64,000 bases of DNA, from the NCBI RefSeq assembly GCF_021278965.1, contig NZ_CP065589.1, positions 3,105,001 to 3,169,000 of the forward strand, in the 5' to 3' direction. Below are positions 17,586-28,493 of the stretch, one piece after another. Every line of letters starts with the position of its first letter. The stretch's first letter is position 1. Under the pieces are notes generated by a model. That model saw only the letters and a program-made list of their open reading frames with translations. It did no database searches and was not told where the DNA came from. Both the position numbers and the translations under genes were made by a program. This stretch comes from Chryseobacterium capnotolerans (GTDB taxonomy: Bacteria > Bacteroidota > Bacteroidia > Flavobacteriales > Weeksellaceae).

Positions 17586-17616
17586 AAAAGATGAGCAAAA
17601 TTTGCTCATCTTTTTT
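17586..17616. terminator. Bidirectional terminator
   Basis: Perfect 14-bp stem (17586-17599 with 17601-17614) flanked by A and T runs, between the converging channel/52-aa unit and the T9SS gene. Confidence 0.88.
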
Positions 17617-17664
17617 ATGAAACAAGATATTCAATATGTAACTGAATATTCGTGAATAATTATT

Positions 17665-19626
17665 TTATTTCTTAATAGCCTTCACGGTTTGTTTTGTTCC
17701 ATCTTTCAGATTCAATACCACTACATATAAGCCTTGTCTTAGATCTCCTAAATGAAGAACAGATGAAGGATTTTCAATGGTTTTCACTAATCTGCCTGAA
17801 ACATCCAGCACAGAGATTGATTTTACCTGATCTGCTTTTGCAATATTCAATACCTCAGCAAATGGGTTTGGATATACTTTAATTTCATTCTTAGCTTTAG
17901 ATACTTCTGAAGTTCCAAGAGTTTCTTTATTAATAGTAATCGTAAATGCTCCTTCTAAATTATCTGTGAAACCACTATAATTCCCTACGTTTACATAATA
18001 TGTAGTTCCTACAACAGTTGGCACCGATATTTCTTCTGTACCGCCTTGTCCACTAATATCCATCGTACTTTCACATACTAAATTATCACAAGTACCACTA
18101 AATACTCCTATTTGAGGATTAAAATTACTTCCTGCCGGCATTGATACTTTAATAGTATGAGCAGTACCATCTCCTGTAAATTTAAACCATGTTCCGTCAT
18201 TCATAGGATCAGAACAGATTGAAATAAATCCATTATTATTAGTAGATCCTGCAGCATCAGATTGTGTGTATGAGTAAGGGAATGTAGCAGCAACTAATGC
18301 TCCTGAGCAGTCATCGTTTGCAGGAGGCGGAGGAACTGTTCCTATACAAATATCAAAACTTTGAGCTTCACCAGCTCCTCCGTCAGTGAACACCCTTACA
18401 TAATAAGTTGCCCCTGGCGTAAGGCCAGTAATTATCTTAAATTCATAATAATCTGAACATTCAACATTAACCAGGTTACTGCAATCTCCATTTAAAACCT
18501 GAAACATAAGTGAATAACTTTCTTCTGATCCAATAGAAACCATATTACTCAATGAAACTGCATGGGTCGCTGAAGTTGCTGTAAATTTGTACCACACATC
18601 ATCATCTGCTTCCCCATAACACGGGTCTACAGAAATATTGGAATCAGTAGCCTGATTGGTATGCCCGAATGTTTTGCTTCCACAATTCATATCTGGATTT
18701 ACGGTTAATGTAACTGCAGTAGTACATTCATCATTCAAAGGAGCAGAGAGCGTGGTCGTAAATTTAGTCTCAGTACAGCCTGAAGATTCTCCTCCTGCTC
18801 CCACTGCTACAACTCTTACATAATAAGTAGCATCTAAAGAAAGAGGAGTGGATGGAGTAAAACTCGTTGTGGCTACCGTTTGCTGATTTACAATATTAGA
18901 CCCTCCAGGAGTAGTTCCTATGGATATTTTATAGCTTGTAGCTCCAGATGATGGATACCAGCTAATAGTAGAAGATACTGGTACCATTACCGCATTATTT
19001 TCTGGTGACATCAGAGAAGTACAGGCAGGAGTTGTACTAGGTGTTAATCCCGTAAAAGTAACAACAGATCTATAGTCATATAAACTACCATACCCAGGAT
19101 CTGAAGAATCAATATCTGAAAAACTTATTACCCCAATAGATCTGCCAGATGCATTATTAAGGTTATGTACATAAAACACTCGCTCCTCATCATACGCAGG
19201 ATTATTTTCACCAACCGCAACCACTAGATTCTGTGTATTATTATAAGAAAAAGGAGTAGCAAAAGTAATTTCCACCATTCCGTTTACATTACTTACAGCA
19301 CCTGTATATACCTCTGTAAGATCTGAGGCTAAGACCCAATCATCATCAGCTGCAAATTCAGTTTTAGAGGTATGTCCCAAATAAACAACCCAATCTGAAG
19401 AGTTTGTAATGTCTCCGGCAGGATCCAGATAAAATTTGAGACCTGTAATGTTTCCTGCGGCATTAGCATTGATTTCCTGTTTTGTAAATATTTGCTGGGA
19501 ATAGGAATATTCCCAATAGGTATCAACCGGAACTTTCCCGATCGTAGTGCTTCCTTGTCCTAAGGTAATCTGAGCACTTAAAAATACACTTACCATCAGT
19601 AAGCACAAAAGTAAGATTTTCTTCAT
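17665..19626 (-). CDS. Modular T9SS type A sorting-domain surface protein (653 aa)
   Basis: Signal peptide at residues 1-18. Residues 20-200 form a beta-rich domain of the type found at the N-terminus of many T9SS adhesin-like proteins (contains NAAGNITGLKFYLDP and WVVYLGHTSK). Then one fibronectin III-like domain (about 205-295, with ISWYPSSGATSYKISIG), and two pre-peptidase-C-like modules, each with an A/V-D-[DE]-[DG]-x-W-[FY]-K-F core (DDVWYKFTATS; DGTWFKFTGDG). The last 80 residues are the T9SS type A domain: IKVYPNPFAEVLNIA, SVLDVSGRLVKTI, LRQGLYVV and a basic end. It should be exported through the outer membrane and attached or released. No protease or glycosidase motif is present; an adhesin role is an inference. 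The neighbouring 1130-aa protein shares its modules. Confidence 0.87.
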   Translation of the reverse strand: MKKILLLCLLMVSVFLSAQITLGQGSTTIGKVPVDTYWEYSYSQQIFTKQEINANAAGNITGLKFYLDPAGDITNSSDWVVYLGHTSKTEFAADDDWVLASDLTEVYTGAVSNVNGMVEITFATPFSYNNTQNLVVAVGENNPAYDEERVFYVHNLNNASGRSIGVISFSDIDSSDPGYGSLYDYRSVVTFTGLTPSTTPACTSLMSPENNAVMVPVSSTISWYPSSGATSYKISIGTTPGGSNIVNQQTVATTSFTPSTPLSLDATYYVRVVAVGAGGESSGCTETKFTTTLSAPLNDECTTAVTLTVNPDMNCGSKTFGHTNQATDSNISVDPCYGEADDDVWYKFTATSATHAVSLSNMVSIGSEESYSLMFQVLNGDCSNLVNVECSDYYEFKIITGLTPGATYYVRVFTDGGAGEAQSFDICIGTVPPPPANDDCSGALVAATFPYSYTQSDAAGSTNNNGFISICSDPMNDGTWFKFTGDGTAHTIKVSMPAGSNFNPQIGVFSGTCDNLVCESTMDISGQGGTEEISVPTVVGTTYYVNVGNYSGFTDNLEGAFTITINKETLGTSEVSKAKNEIKVYPNPFAEVLNIAKADQVKSISVLDVSGRLVKTIENPSSVLHLGDLRQGLYVVVLNLKDGTKQTVKAIKK

Positions 19627-19754
19627 GGTACAATTTTTTTTAAGGTGTTAATGTATTTACCAAATTAACAATAATTTCAATACAACATTAAAAAAATATT
19701 AAAAAAAAGCAGCAACCATTAAGTTACTGCTTTAAATTATTATATTAATTGGTT

Positions 19755-22700
19755 TTATCTCTTAATTGACTTAACCACTTGTCTTGATCCATCTTTCATA
19801 TGTAATACGATTAGATACATTCCTTGTTTCAAATCTGCTAACTGAAGTCCAGAAGAAGGTTTTTCAATTGTTTTCACCACTCTTCCTGCAAGGTCAACAA
19901 CAGCAACAGACTGTACTTTAGAAATATCAGAAATATTCAGGATATCTGTAAATGGATTAGGATACACTTTTATTTCTTTTATTTTCTCAGTGACTACTTC
20001 AGAAGTTGCTAAGGTGGCACTTGTAATACTTAAATCAAAGTTCCCCTCTGCACTATCTGATGACGAAGAATAATATCCCACATTTACATAATATACAGTT
20101 CCCGCGACTGAATTAAATGTAAAGGTTTCAATATTCCCAAGAGTTGAAGCATTTTCATCTGCTGTTCCTACACAAACAAAAGCCTCACAACCTCCACTGT
20201 AAACAGATACTCTATGATCCCAGGCTGTAGTACTTTTTGCAGCTACAGTAATCTCACTGCCATTTCCGGTAAATTTAAACCACATTCCATCATTAGATCC
20301 TGAACAAGCCGTTATAAATCCTGCTCCATTGGTAGCACCTACTCCATCAGTCTGCGAATAGGTATATGGGAAAGAGGCCGCCATCAATGCTCCTGAGCAA
20401 TTATCATTAGCTGGTGCCGGGCTAGCATTCACGGTAAATGATCTTTCAGTACAAGCTGTTGAAGTATCCGTATTTACTTTATAATAATATTTAGTTCCTA
20501 ATGTTAATGGAGCTGTAACCGTATATGAAGTAACATTTCCAATATTAACATTATTCATAATGTCAGAACCACCAGCCGTTGTACCAATTGTTAAGGTATA
20601 ATAAGCTGCTGTTGGCATTGCATTCCATTTTATTAAAGGTGTTATCGGCTGAAGTGTTGCACCAGCTGCGGGATATGTTACAACCGGACATGCCCCCTGA
20701 GTGGTAAAGTTATTTACAGAACAACCTGTTCCGGTAAGAGTTCCGGTATACCCTGTTACAGTATAATAATATTTTGTTGTAAACGCTAAAGGTGTTGCAT
20801 GTGTATATGAAGTAACATTCCCTACATCTACATTATTTAAAATATCAGTTCCTCCTGAAGTAGTTCCCATAGAGATTCTATATCCTGTAACTCCTGTTAT
20901 TGCATTCCAGGAAATAGTAGGAGCTAAAGACACCCCAGTTGCCCCTGAACTTGGTGAAGAAATTGAAGGACATAAAGTACTTGTTGTAAAGTTTCTCTCC
21001 GTACAAGCTGTTCCTACAGTACTTCCCGAGTAAGCAATTACCTTATAGTAATATTTTGTGCCGAAAGCCAAAGGAGTAGTAAATGTATAGGTTGTTACGT
21101 TTCCTACATCTACGTTATCCATGATATCATTTCCACCGGCAGTAGTTCCCATAGTAATTCTATATCCTGTCACTCCGATTATTGCACTCCAGGTAATCGT
21201 TGGAAGTATCGAAACTCCGGTTGCAGCTGAACCAGGTGCAGATACAGAAGGACATAAAGTTGCTGTTGTAAAGCTTCTTTCTGTACATGATGCAGATGTA
21301 CTTGTTGCAGTGTATGCGTTTACTGTATAATAATATTTTGTATTATAATTAAGCGCAGTAGCCAAAGTATAGGAAGTTACATTTCCTACATCTACATTGT
21401 TCATGATATCCGATCCTCCTGTTGTAGTACCAATAGAGATTTTATATCCTGTTGCATCAGTTACAGCACTCCATGTAATAGTTGGAAGTATGGATACTCC
21501 GGTTGCAGATGAACTAGGTGCAGAAACAGTAGGACATCCGATATTTTTTGTAGTAAATGATGTCTCAGTACATCCATTGGCTGTCCCGGTACTATTAAAA
21601 GGAAGAATAGTAGCATAATATGTTGTACCATATAGCAATTGTGCTGCTGTCGGTAAAGTATAACTTACAACATTCCCCACATCTACTCCATTCATTAGAT
21701 TTGTTCCACCCGGTGTAGTTCCTAAATTCATTTTGTAAGAAGTTGCACTTGGTGAAGCATTCCATTTAAGAGTAGGAACTACTGCTACTCCTGTAGCTGC
21801 ATTAGCCGGTGATGTAATAGTTGTACAATCAGGTGCTACTGAAACTGCTGAGATTTTAACATTATCTACATAAATATCATCACTTCCATTATCTCCTTTA
21901 GCTAAAAATCTGATGATTGCATTGGGGCTGGAAGATGCTAAGTTTACATAATTGGTAACCCAAGTTGATGTAGTAGCACCAAAAGGAGAGCCGACATCTG
22001 TAAAGGTAGCTCCACCATCTGTAGAAAGCTGAATCTTTAAGACATCTGTACCGGTTGGATTCACATAATCAAAACTTAAAATCCTGTCACCAGAACCTGA
22101 GGATAAATTGATATACAAATCCATATATCCTGAAGCATATTGACAATTATAAGAATGGAATCTTGCTGCCGGAACTACTGCTGTTCCTCCTAATGTTACA
22201 GAACCACTGCTCCCAGTCCATCCTGAAGCTGAAGTAAATCCTGTACCGGAAACATTGCTCTGCCTCCAAGAGTTATCTCCTCTTGCCGGCCACGTTCTCC
22301 AATAGTTTGCATTAGGTAAATCTAAAGTAGAATTACCATTTGCCCATGCACTAAAATCTTCTGTAAAAGGTAACGTAGCAAAGGTTGTAGGAGCAGCCAG
22401 CCATGTCCCGGGAGAATAAGTAAATGTTAACCCTGAAGCAGGAACCGTTGTTCCATTGGATGTTCCTAGAGTTGGATTGGAAGTAGTGGAAGTTCCCGGA
22501 GTAAGCGCACTCCAGTTTGTTCCTGTAAAATTATTGATATCTGAACCTTCAGAACCTCTTATCCCTACCTGTCCAACAAGGTTAGCAGTTCCAGAGACGC
22601 AGTTTCCATAAATTAAAGCAACTGTACCAGATGTAAGATTCATCTGGATCTGAAAATTCAGCAGTTGGGAGGCGGAGCCTGAATTCCCTTGTACATCAGT

Positions 22701-23147
22701 AAACTGCACAATAAACACTGAACCTACAGTTTCATATGAAATTTCAGAAGTTGTAGTGTTGGCATTCTTCAAATTTGCAGCGAAACCAGCAAAAACGGCT
22801 TCGGGGGTAGTAGGAGAAATATCAGTAGATAATGCCGTATAGGTTCCATTACTCATCGCCCCTCCTAACGTTACAAAACCATTGTTGCTAATATAAACAG
22901 AGTTATATTTCTGGTTATTGTAAGTAAAAGTTGAAGGTAAAGGAATAGCAGCTGACACTAAATCGGTAGCCATGGTATCCCCCGTTTGCCAGATAGTTCT
23001 ACTTGCAGATAGTGGCGTATAAGTTCCGGAAGTTTGAGTAATACCATATCCGTTATTGGTATTAGGGCTTGCAATTTGCGGCGGCCCAATCTGTGCAGAC
23101 ACACCACAATAAGAAGCGATGAGGCACGTGAGTAAAATTCTCTTCAT
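19755..23147 (-). CDS. Large modular T9SS type A sorting-domain protein with five Fn3-like repeats (1130 aa)
   Basis: Signal peptide (residues 1-18), then a beta-rich N-terminal domain (FTYNNQKYNSVYISNNGFVT; common to secreted flavobacterial proteins), and a choice-of-anchor/galactose-binding-like domain (about 255-430, ending DDIYVDNVKIS). Residues about 437-905 are five tandem Fn3-like repeats of 85-95 aa. Each opens with a Cys and contains a central W-[NS]-A and GTT-x-GG core, a DVGNV-x-[ST]-Y turn and a second Cys near the end, suggesting a disulfide per repeat. A pre-peptidase-C-like module (DGMWFKFTGNG) follows, then the type A sorting domain (IKVYPNPFTDILNIS, MYLIVLHMKDGS). It is probably an adhesin. 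The DNA repeats may cause assembly trouble. Confidence 0.87.
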   Translation of the reverse strand: MKRILLTCLIASYCGVSAQIGPPQIASPNTNNGYGITQTSGTYTPLSASRTIWQTGDTMATDLVSAAIPLPSTFTYNNQKYNSVYISNNGFVTLGGAMSNGTYTALSTDISPTTPEAVFAGFAANLKNANTTTSEISYETVGSVFIVQFTDVQGNSGSASQLLNFQIQMNLTSGTVALIYGNCVSGTANLVGQVGIRGSEGSDINNFTGTNWSALTPGTSTTSNPTLGTSNGTTVPASGLTFTYSPGTWLAAPTTFATLPFTEDFSAWANGNSTLDLPNANYWRTWPARGDNSWRQSNVSGTGFTSASGWTGSSGSVTLGGTAVVPAARFHSYNCQYASGYMDLYINLSSGSGDRILSFDYVNPTGTDVLKIQLSTDGGATFTDVGSPFGATTSTWVTNYVNLASSSPNAIIRFLAKGDNGSDDIYVDNVKISAVSVAPDCTTITSPANAATGVAVVPTLKWNASPSATSYKMNLGTTPGGTNLMNGVDVGNVVSYTLPTAAQLLYGTTYYATILPFNSTGTANGCTETSFTTKNIGCPTVSAPSSSATGVSILPTITWSAVTDATGYKISIGTTTGGSDIMNNVDVGNVTSYTLATALNYNTKYYYTVNAYTATSTSASCTERSFTTATLCPSVSAPGSAATGVSILPTITWSAIIGVTGYRITMGTTAGGNDIMDNVDVGNVTTYTFTTPLAFGTKYYYKVIAYSGSTVGTACTERNFTTSTLCPSISSPSSGATGVSLAPTISWNAITGVTGYRISMGTTSGGTDILNNVDVGNVTSYTHATPLAFTTKYYYTVTGYTGTLTGTGCSVNNFTTQGACPVVTYPAAGATLQPITPLIKWNAMPTAAYYTLTIGTTAGGSDIMNNVNIGNVTSYTVTAPLTLGTKYYYKVNTDTSTACTERSFTVNASPAPANDNCSGALMAASFPYTYSQTDGVGATNGAGFITACSGSNDGMWFKFTGNGSEITVAAKSTTAWDHRVSVYSGGCEAFVCVGTADENASTLGNIETFTFNSVAGTVYYVNVGYYSSSSDSAEGNFDLSITSATLATSEVVTEKIKEIKVYPNPFTDILNISDISKVQSVAVVDLAGRVVKTIEKPSSGLQLADLKQGMYLIVLHMKDGSRQVVKSIKR
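20430..21836 (-). repeat. Five tandem repeats of about 280 bp within the 1130-aa gene
   Basis: Units encode the five Fn3-like domains. Short blocks coding for GTTxGGxDIMNNVDVGNV are nearly identical between neighbouring units, while unit ends are more diverged, especially the first and last. Confidence 0.8.
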
Positions 23148-23447
23148 AAATTAGTAATAATAATAGTTAGGCGGTAAAAGTATAAAATATTTAAATATAT
23201 TTCATAAAATATTTTAAAATGATAACTAAAAAAATACAGAATAGCCATATTATTACACAAAAACTAAATATTTATTTAACTTTAACATATATTTTTCAAT
23301 TCTTAACAAAAACATAAAACATTACATATCAAAACATTGAGTATTTTAAAAAAAATCAATTATATAAATCAAACAATATTTACTATTTAGTTTATCAAAA
23401 TAAAAAAAGTGACCAAAGGCCACTTTTAAATTCATATTTTTATCTTT
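23148..23447. other. AT-rich intergenic region with dnaE terminator
   Basis: Very AT-rich, with no ORF. A terminator for the minus-strand dnaE lies at 23402-23427 (stem AAAAGTG/CACTTTT extended by GG-CC with one mismatch). The promoter of the 1130-aa gene should be just left of 23200, but I cannot identify a clear TAnnTTTG box. Confidence 0.55.
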
Positions 23448-26400
23448 TTAGTTAAGATAGAACTCATACTTATTAAGTAATTGTATTTCTTTGATAAGAT
23501 CCCCGTTCAAATCTACAGAATGCTTCATCGACTGTACTTCAATTTGGGAATCATCTTCAATATTTTTGATATAGAATTTTAATTTCTGGTTTCCTTTATT
23601 CCGTTCCAGAACTGTTTTGAAGAAATCCAGATCCTCAAGTCTTACATCCATCACATCCATTACTAAAGAAATACTTTTAGCATATCTTTCAAATGCTTCC
23701 TGAAGCTCAATCACATCATTTACATTGACAAAGACTCTTCCATCTTTTACCTGAGCAAATTTTATTTTAAAGATGACAAACCTTTGTACTTCCAGTTTTT
23801 CCTTCAGTCTCATATAATCCCTATCTCCCAATCTGAAAGAATAAGACCCGGAATAATCTTCCAGAGTGACAAAAGCTACTTTTTCACCACTTCTGAAACC
23901 ATCCTGAACTCTATATTCTGTGATAAGACCTGCCACAGTATATTCTTTTCCACCACCACCGTTTTCTCTTTCTTTCTGAAGTGTTTTCCAGTCTTTCTTT
24001 TTTTCTTCAAACAGCTCTTCCTGTTTATTGGCAAAAGCCTGCTCCTTGTAAGCATCTACCTCATCCAGATTCAGGAATAAGAAATTTCCTTTTGGCTCTG
24101 CTTTTTTGGTTGCTTCTTCAATTATTTCTTCTTCTCCAACAGATAATTCATCGGAAACAATTTCTGTAAGATCGGTAGTTTCATCAGTTGAGTCCTGCTC
24201 CAAAACAGGTGCTTCATCAGTAGCAGTCTTTTCATCCTCTTCTTTTCCAGAACCGACTTCTTGGAAAGTCTCCCCTGCATAAACTGGAACTGATATTTAA
24301 ACTCATCCAGTGGATGGGCAGAAAGATAGAATCCAATGGTTTCTTTTTCCTTGTTCAGCTTATGCATATTCGGCCATTCGGGACATGGAGCTAGTTTTGG
24401 CTGTTCGATCTGAACTTCATCTGCAAAATCAGCAAACAGAGAATGCTCCATCTCATTTTTACTTTCCTGAAAGCTTTGTCCATATCTGATCAATCGTTCC
24501 AGGTTCGTTTTTCCGGCCATATCAATATCAAAATACTGACCTCTGTGGAAAGTATCCAATTCATCAAAAGCACCAGCAACCACTAAACTTTCCGCTACCC
24601 TTTTATTCATTTGGGAAGGCAGTATTCTTTCAAAAAAATCATAGATATTTTTAAACCTTCCGTTTTCTCTTTCTCTTGTAATAGCTTCACTTGGTCCTTC
24701 TCCAATTCCCTTAATCGCTCCCAAGCCAAAACGGATCTGCCCTTTTTCGTTTACGGAGAATTTGTATTGAGATTCATTTACATCAGGTCCTAAAACATCC
24801 ACTCCCATACTCTTACAATCCTCCATGAACATGGTAATTGAATCAGTATTGTTAATGTTATTACTCATCACACTCGCCATATATTCTGCCGGGTAATTGG
24901 CTTTTAAATAAGCAGTTTGATACGCAATAAATGCATAACAGGTTGAGTGGGATTTATTGAAGGCATATTCCGCAAAGGCCTTCCAGTCATTCCAGATTTT
25001 CTCCAGCCTTTCCTCATTAAGATTGTTTTTTCTACCTCCTTCAATGAATTTAGGATACATTTTATTAAGAACATCAATCTGCTTCTTACCCATCGCTTTT
25101 CTCAGCGTATCGGCCTCACCTTTCGTAAAGTTGGCCAGTTTCTGAGAAAGAAGCATTACCTGCTCCTGATAAACGGTAATTCCGTAAGTTTCCTTTAAAT
25201 ATTCTTCTGTTTCCGGCAAGTCATAAACAATCTCTTCAATGCCGTGCTTTCTATTAATAAAGTTCGGGATATATTTAATAGGCCCCGGACGGTAAAGTGC
25301 GTTCATGGCAATAAGATCGGCAAAAACCGTGGGTTTAAGCTCCCGCATGTATTTTTGCATCCCGGGACTTTCATACTGGAAGATCCCGACTGTCCTTCCT
25401 TCTTTAAATAATTGATATGTTTTGGCATCATCCAATGGAATAAGATCCGGATCAATATCTAATCCATATCTCGCTTTCACTAGCTTTAATGCATCTTTAA
25501 TGATGGTAAGTGTTCTAAGCCCCAGGAAGTCCATCTTCAGAAGACCGGCACTTTCCGCCACCGAGTTATCAAACTGAGATACTAAGATATCAGCATCTTT
25601 TGCAGCAATGGTTACCGGAACCAAATTACTTACATCTTCCGGAGTAATAATTACCCCACAGGCGTGAATACCGGTATTCCTGATACACCCTTCCATCTTC
25701 TTAGCACTTGCCAATACTCCGTGACGGGAATCATCAGGACTTTCAAGAACATACCTCATCTCATCAACGAGCATCTGTTCTTCCGGTTTCAATTTATCAT
25801 ATTTTGCTAATGCTTTCGCAATATTCATCCCGGGTGTGGAAGGAATAAGTTTAGCAATATTGTTCGTATCAGGAATTGGAACATCCAGTACTCTTCCGGC
25901 ATCTTTAATCGCAGATTTCCCTCCTAATACTGAATAGGTAATAATCTGCGCTACCTGGCTTTGTCCATATTTTTCAATTACCCATTTGATAACCCGGTCC
26001 CTACCCTCATCATCAAAGTCGATATCAATATCTGGCATCGAAACCCTCTCAGGATTCAGGAATCTCTCAAAAAGCAGATCATATTTAATAGGATCAACAT
26101 TGGTAATTCCGATACAATAAGCTACGGCAGATCCTGCTGCCGATCCTCTTCCCGGGCCTACCCAAACCCCCATATTACGGGCTTCATTACAGAAATCCTG
26201 TACAATAAGGAAGTATCCCGGATATCCGGTATTGGCAATTACTTCTAATTCGAAATCCAGACGTTCTTTTATCTCATCAGTAATCCCGGTTTCAACATAT
26301 CTTCTTCTTGCTCCTTCATAAGTAAGATGGGTAAGATAAGCCATCTCTCCTCTTTTCCCGCCATCTACTTCATCTTCTGCATGGATAAATTCCTCAGGAA

Positions 26401-28114
26401 TATCAAATTTTGGCAGGAGAACATCTCGTTTTAGGGTATAAGGTTTAAATTTTGCAAAAAACTCATCATAGGCTTCAAACGCATCCGGATAAGCAAGGAA
26501 AGCTTCTTTAATCTCGTCAGAGCTTTTCATATAGTACTCTCTCGTTGCCAATCCTCTTCTCTTACCAAACCCTTTTCCGATAGGCGTTGTCAACTTCTCT
26601 CCGTCTTTGATACAGCTTACAATATCCTGGATATTCGCATCATCTTTATTGGTATAAAAAGTTTCATTCTGAGCCAGAATTTTAACATTATATTTATCTG
26701 CCAGATATAATAAAACTTCATTTAAGTGTTCTTCTTCTGGCAGATTATGGTTTTGGAGCTGAACATAAAAATCATCTCCAAAAGTGTCACTCCACCATTT
26801 GAAAAGTTCTTCCCCTTTCTGCTCACCGGTATTTAAGATCGCATCAGGAATATCTCCCATAATCCCGGAAGTTAAGGCTATAACTCCTTCTTTATATTGA
26901 GCAATCAGTTCACGGCTAATCCTTGGGACCCCAAAATAGAATCCTTTTAAGAAACCGATACTTGAAAGTTTTGCTAGGTTTTTATATCCGTTAAAGTCTT
27001 TTGCCAAAAGCACAACCTGGGTTCTCCTGTCCGGATCATCTTTGGTAAACTGCTTTTGTTCATAGCGTTCTGAAATATAAAACTCACAGCCTACAACAGG
27101 AATCAATGGCTCAGAAACAGGCTCTGGTTCATTAAATTCAGTTCCGTTTTCTTCAGCTTCCTGCTTTTTTGCCAGGTATTCTTTATGTTTCTTAGCTCTG
27201 TCACCATTCGCTCCTTCCACAGCAGAAACAAACTTGAAAGCCCCCATCATATTTCCCAGATCCACCATTCCGACAGCTGGAAAATTCTCATCAGAAGCTT
27301 TTTTAATCAAGTCATTAATACTTGAAGTAGCCGTTAAAGTTGAAAAGACACTATGATTATCAAAATTGAAATATTTTCCTAAATCAATTTCATCAATACT
27401 TCCAAAATCCTGTTGCTTCTTCTTATTATGAAAATCTGCAACCTGCCTTCTGATAACGATATTGAAGGGCTTGATCGGATCTGGATAAAGACTCTTAAAA
27501 TAGGCTAACTGATCTTCCGAAATCTTTAATGTTTCAGCAGGAACAACGCCAATCCTTACCATTTCGAAAAACGCTCTGGCTGTAGCATTTACGTCGGCAG
27601 CAGCATTATGGGCCTCATCAAATTTATTCCCATACAGTTTTTCATAAAGCTCTTCAAGTTTCGGAGGTTTAAAACGTCCCCCACGACCTCCACCTAACTG
27701 GCAAAAATCGGTCCCCAGAATCATTGTATCTGCTTTGGGTTTCTCCTGAAGATTATCTTTTATATTTTTTCTGTAGAATTCCGCTCCTACAATATTGTAA
27801 TCAAACTCAACATTGTGACCGGAAACTACTCTTATTTTTTCAAGCACCTTAGAAAACTCTTCTAAGATCTCCTGCAGATCACGCCCTTCCTCATTAGCAA
27901 TCTTGGTTGTAATCCCGTGAATTCTTGCTGCATTAAAGGGAATATCATACCCTTCAGGCTTTATTATATAATCCTGATTTTCAATTAAATTACCATCATC
28001 ATCATGCACCTGCCATGCGATCTGAACCATTCTTGGCCAGTTATCAGAATCTGAAAGCGGAGCATTGAAATTTTTTGGTAAACCGGTTGTTTCTGTGTCA
28101 AAAATTAAATACAT
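23448..28114 (-). CDS. dnaE: DNA polymerase III alpha subunit with fused N-terminal exonuclease (single-base frameshift in sequence)
   Basis: About 1555 aa after repair, normal for Bacteroidota. Residues 1-185 are a DEDD-type proofreading exonuclease: FDTETTG (ExoI), HNVEFDYN (ExoII), HNAAAD (ExoIII; H169, D174). A PHP domain follows (about 253-560), but its metal motifs are degraded: the usual HxH is replaced by TLTAT and the DHGN motif by VDLGN. The polymerase core has PDIDIDFDDEGRD with the catalytic Asp residues, then the tandem HhH region, and a C-terminal OB fold (YTVAGLITEYR). The frame breaks at the C run 24272-24275 (four instead of five G on the coding strand), in a poorly conserved acidic linker. 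It is the replicative polymerase. Confidence 0.93.
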
Positions 28115-28493
28115 ATAATTTTCTAACTTTTTATAAAAAGAGAATGTAAAGTTACTTCATTTTTTCCAATTATTTATTCGAAAAAGTAGTTATGTAACAA
28201 TACTATTATATAAAAAAACATTGACAACCATTAACATCTTACCCATCTTTTTTCTTATCCAAACTTATTATTATTAAAAAAGAATTAACATCCACCACAC
28301 CTTTATTCATATCTCAACCTGAGCGAAAATAAAACTATAAAATTTAAAAACAATTTAATTTTTTAAATTAAAAACCAAACAAAAACCAATTAAATCACTA
28401 AAAAAACAAATTATTAATATTAGAAAAGGAAAAAAAATACAATATTCATATATTTGAAAAAACACAACAACCTTTAAATATCTATCAAATATT
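28115..28493. other. AT-rich intergenic region between divergent dnaE and the S8 pseudogene
   Basis: About 380 bp, over 75 percent AT by eye, no plausible ORF. The only defined signal is the -7 box at 28449. Confidence 0.5.
28449..28456 (+). promoter_or_regulatory. Promoter -7 box of the S8-derived gene
   Basis: TATATTTG fits TAnnTTTG, 38 nt before the ATG at 28494. No clear -33 TTG. The gene may still be transcribed although its catalytic part is lost. Confidence 0.45.

Noticed and set aside
20430..21836. CRISPR-like or non-coding repeat array
   Set aside because: Units are about 280 bp, in frame and encode Fn3-like domains. The same holds for the 21-bp array at 1087-1254 and the FRN repeats in 40394-41470.
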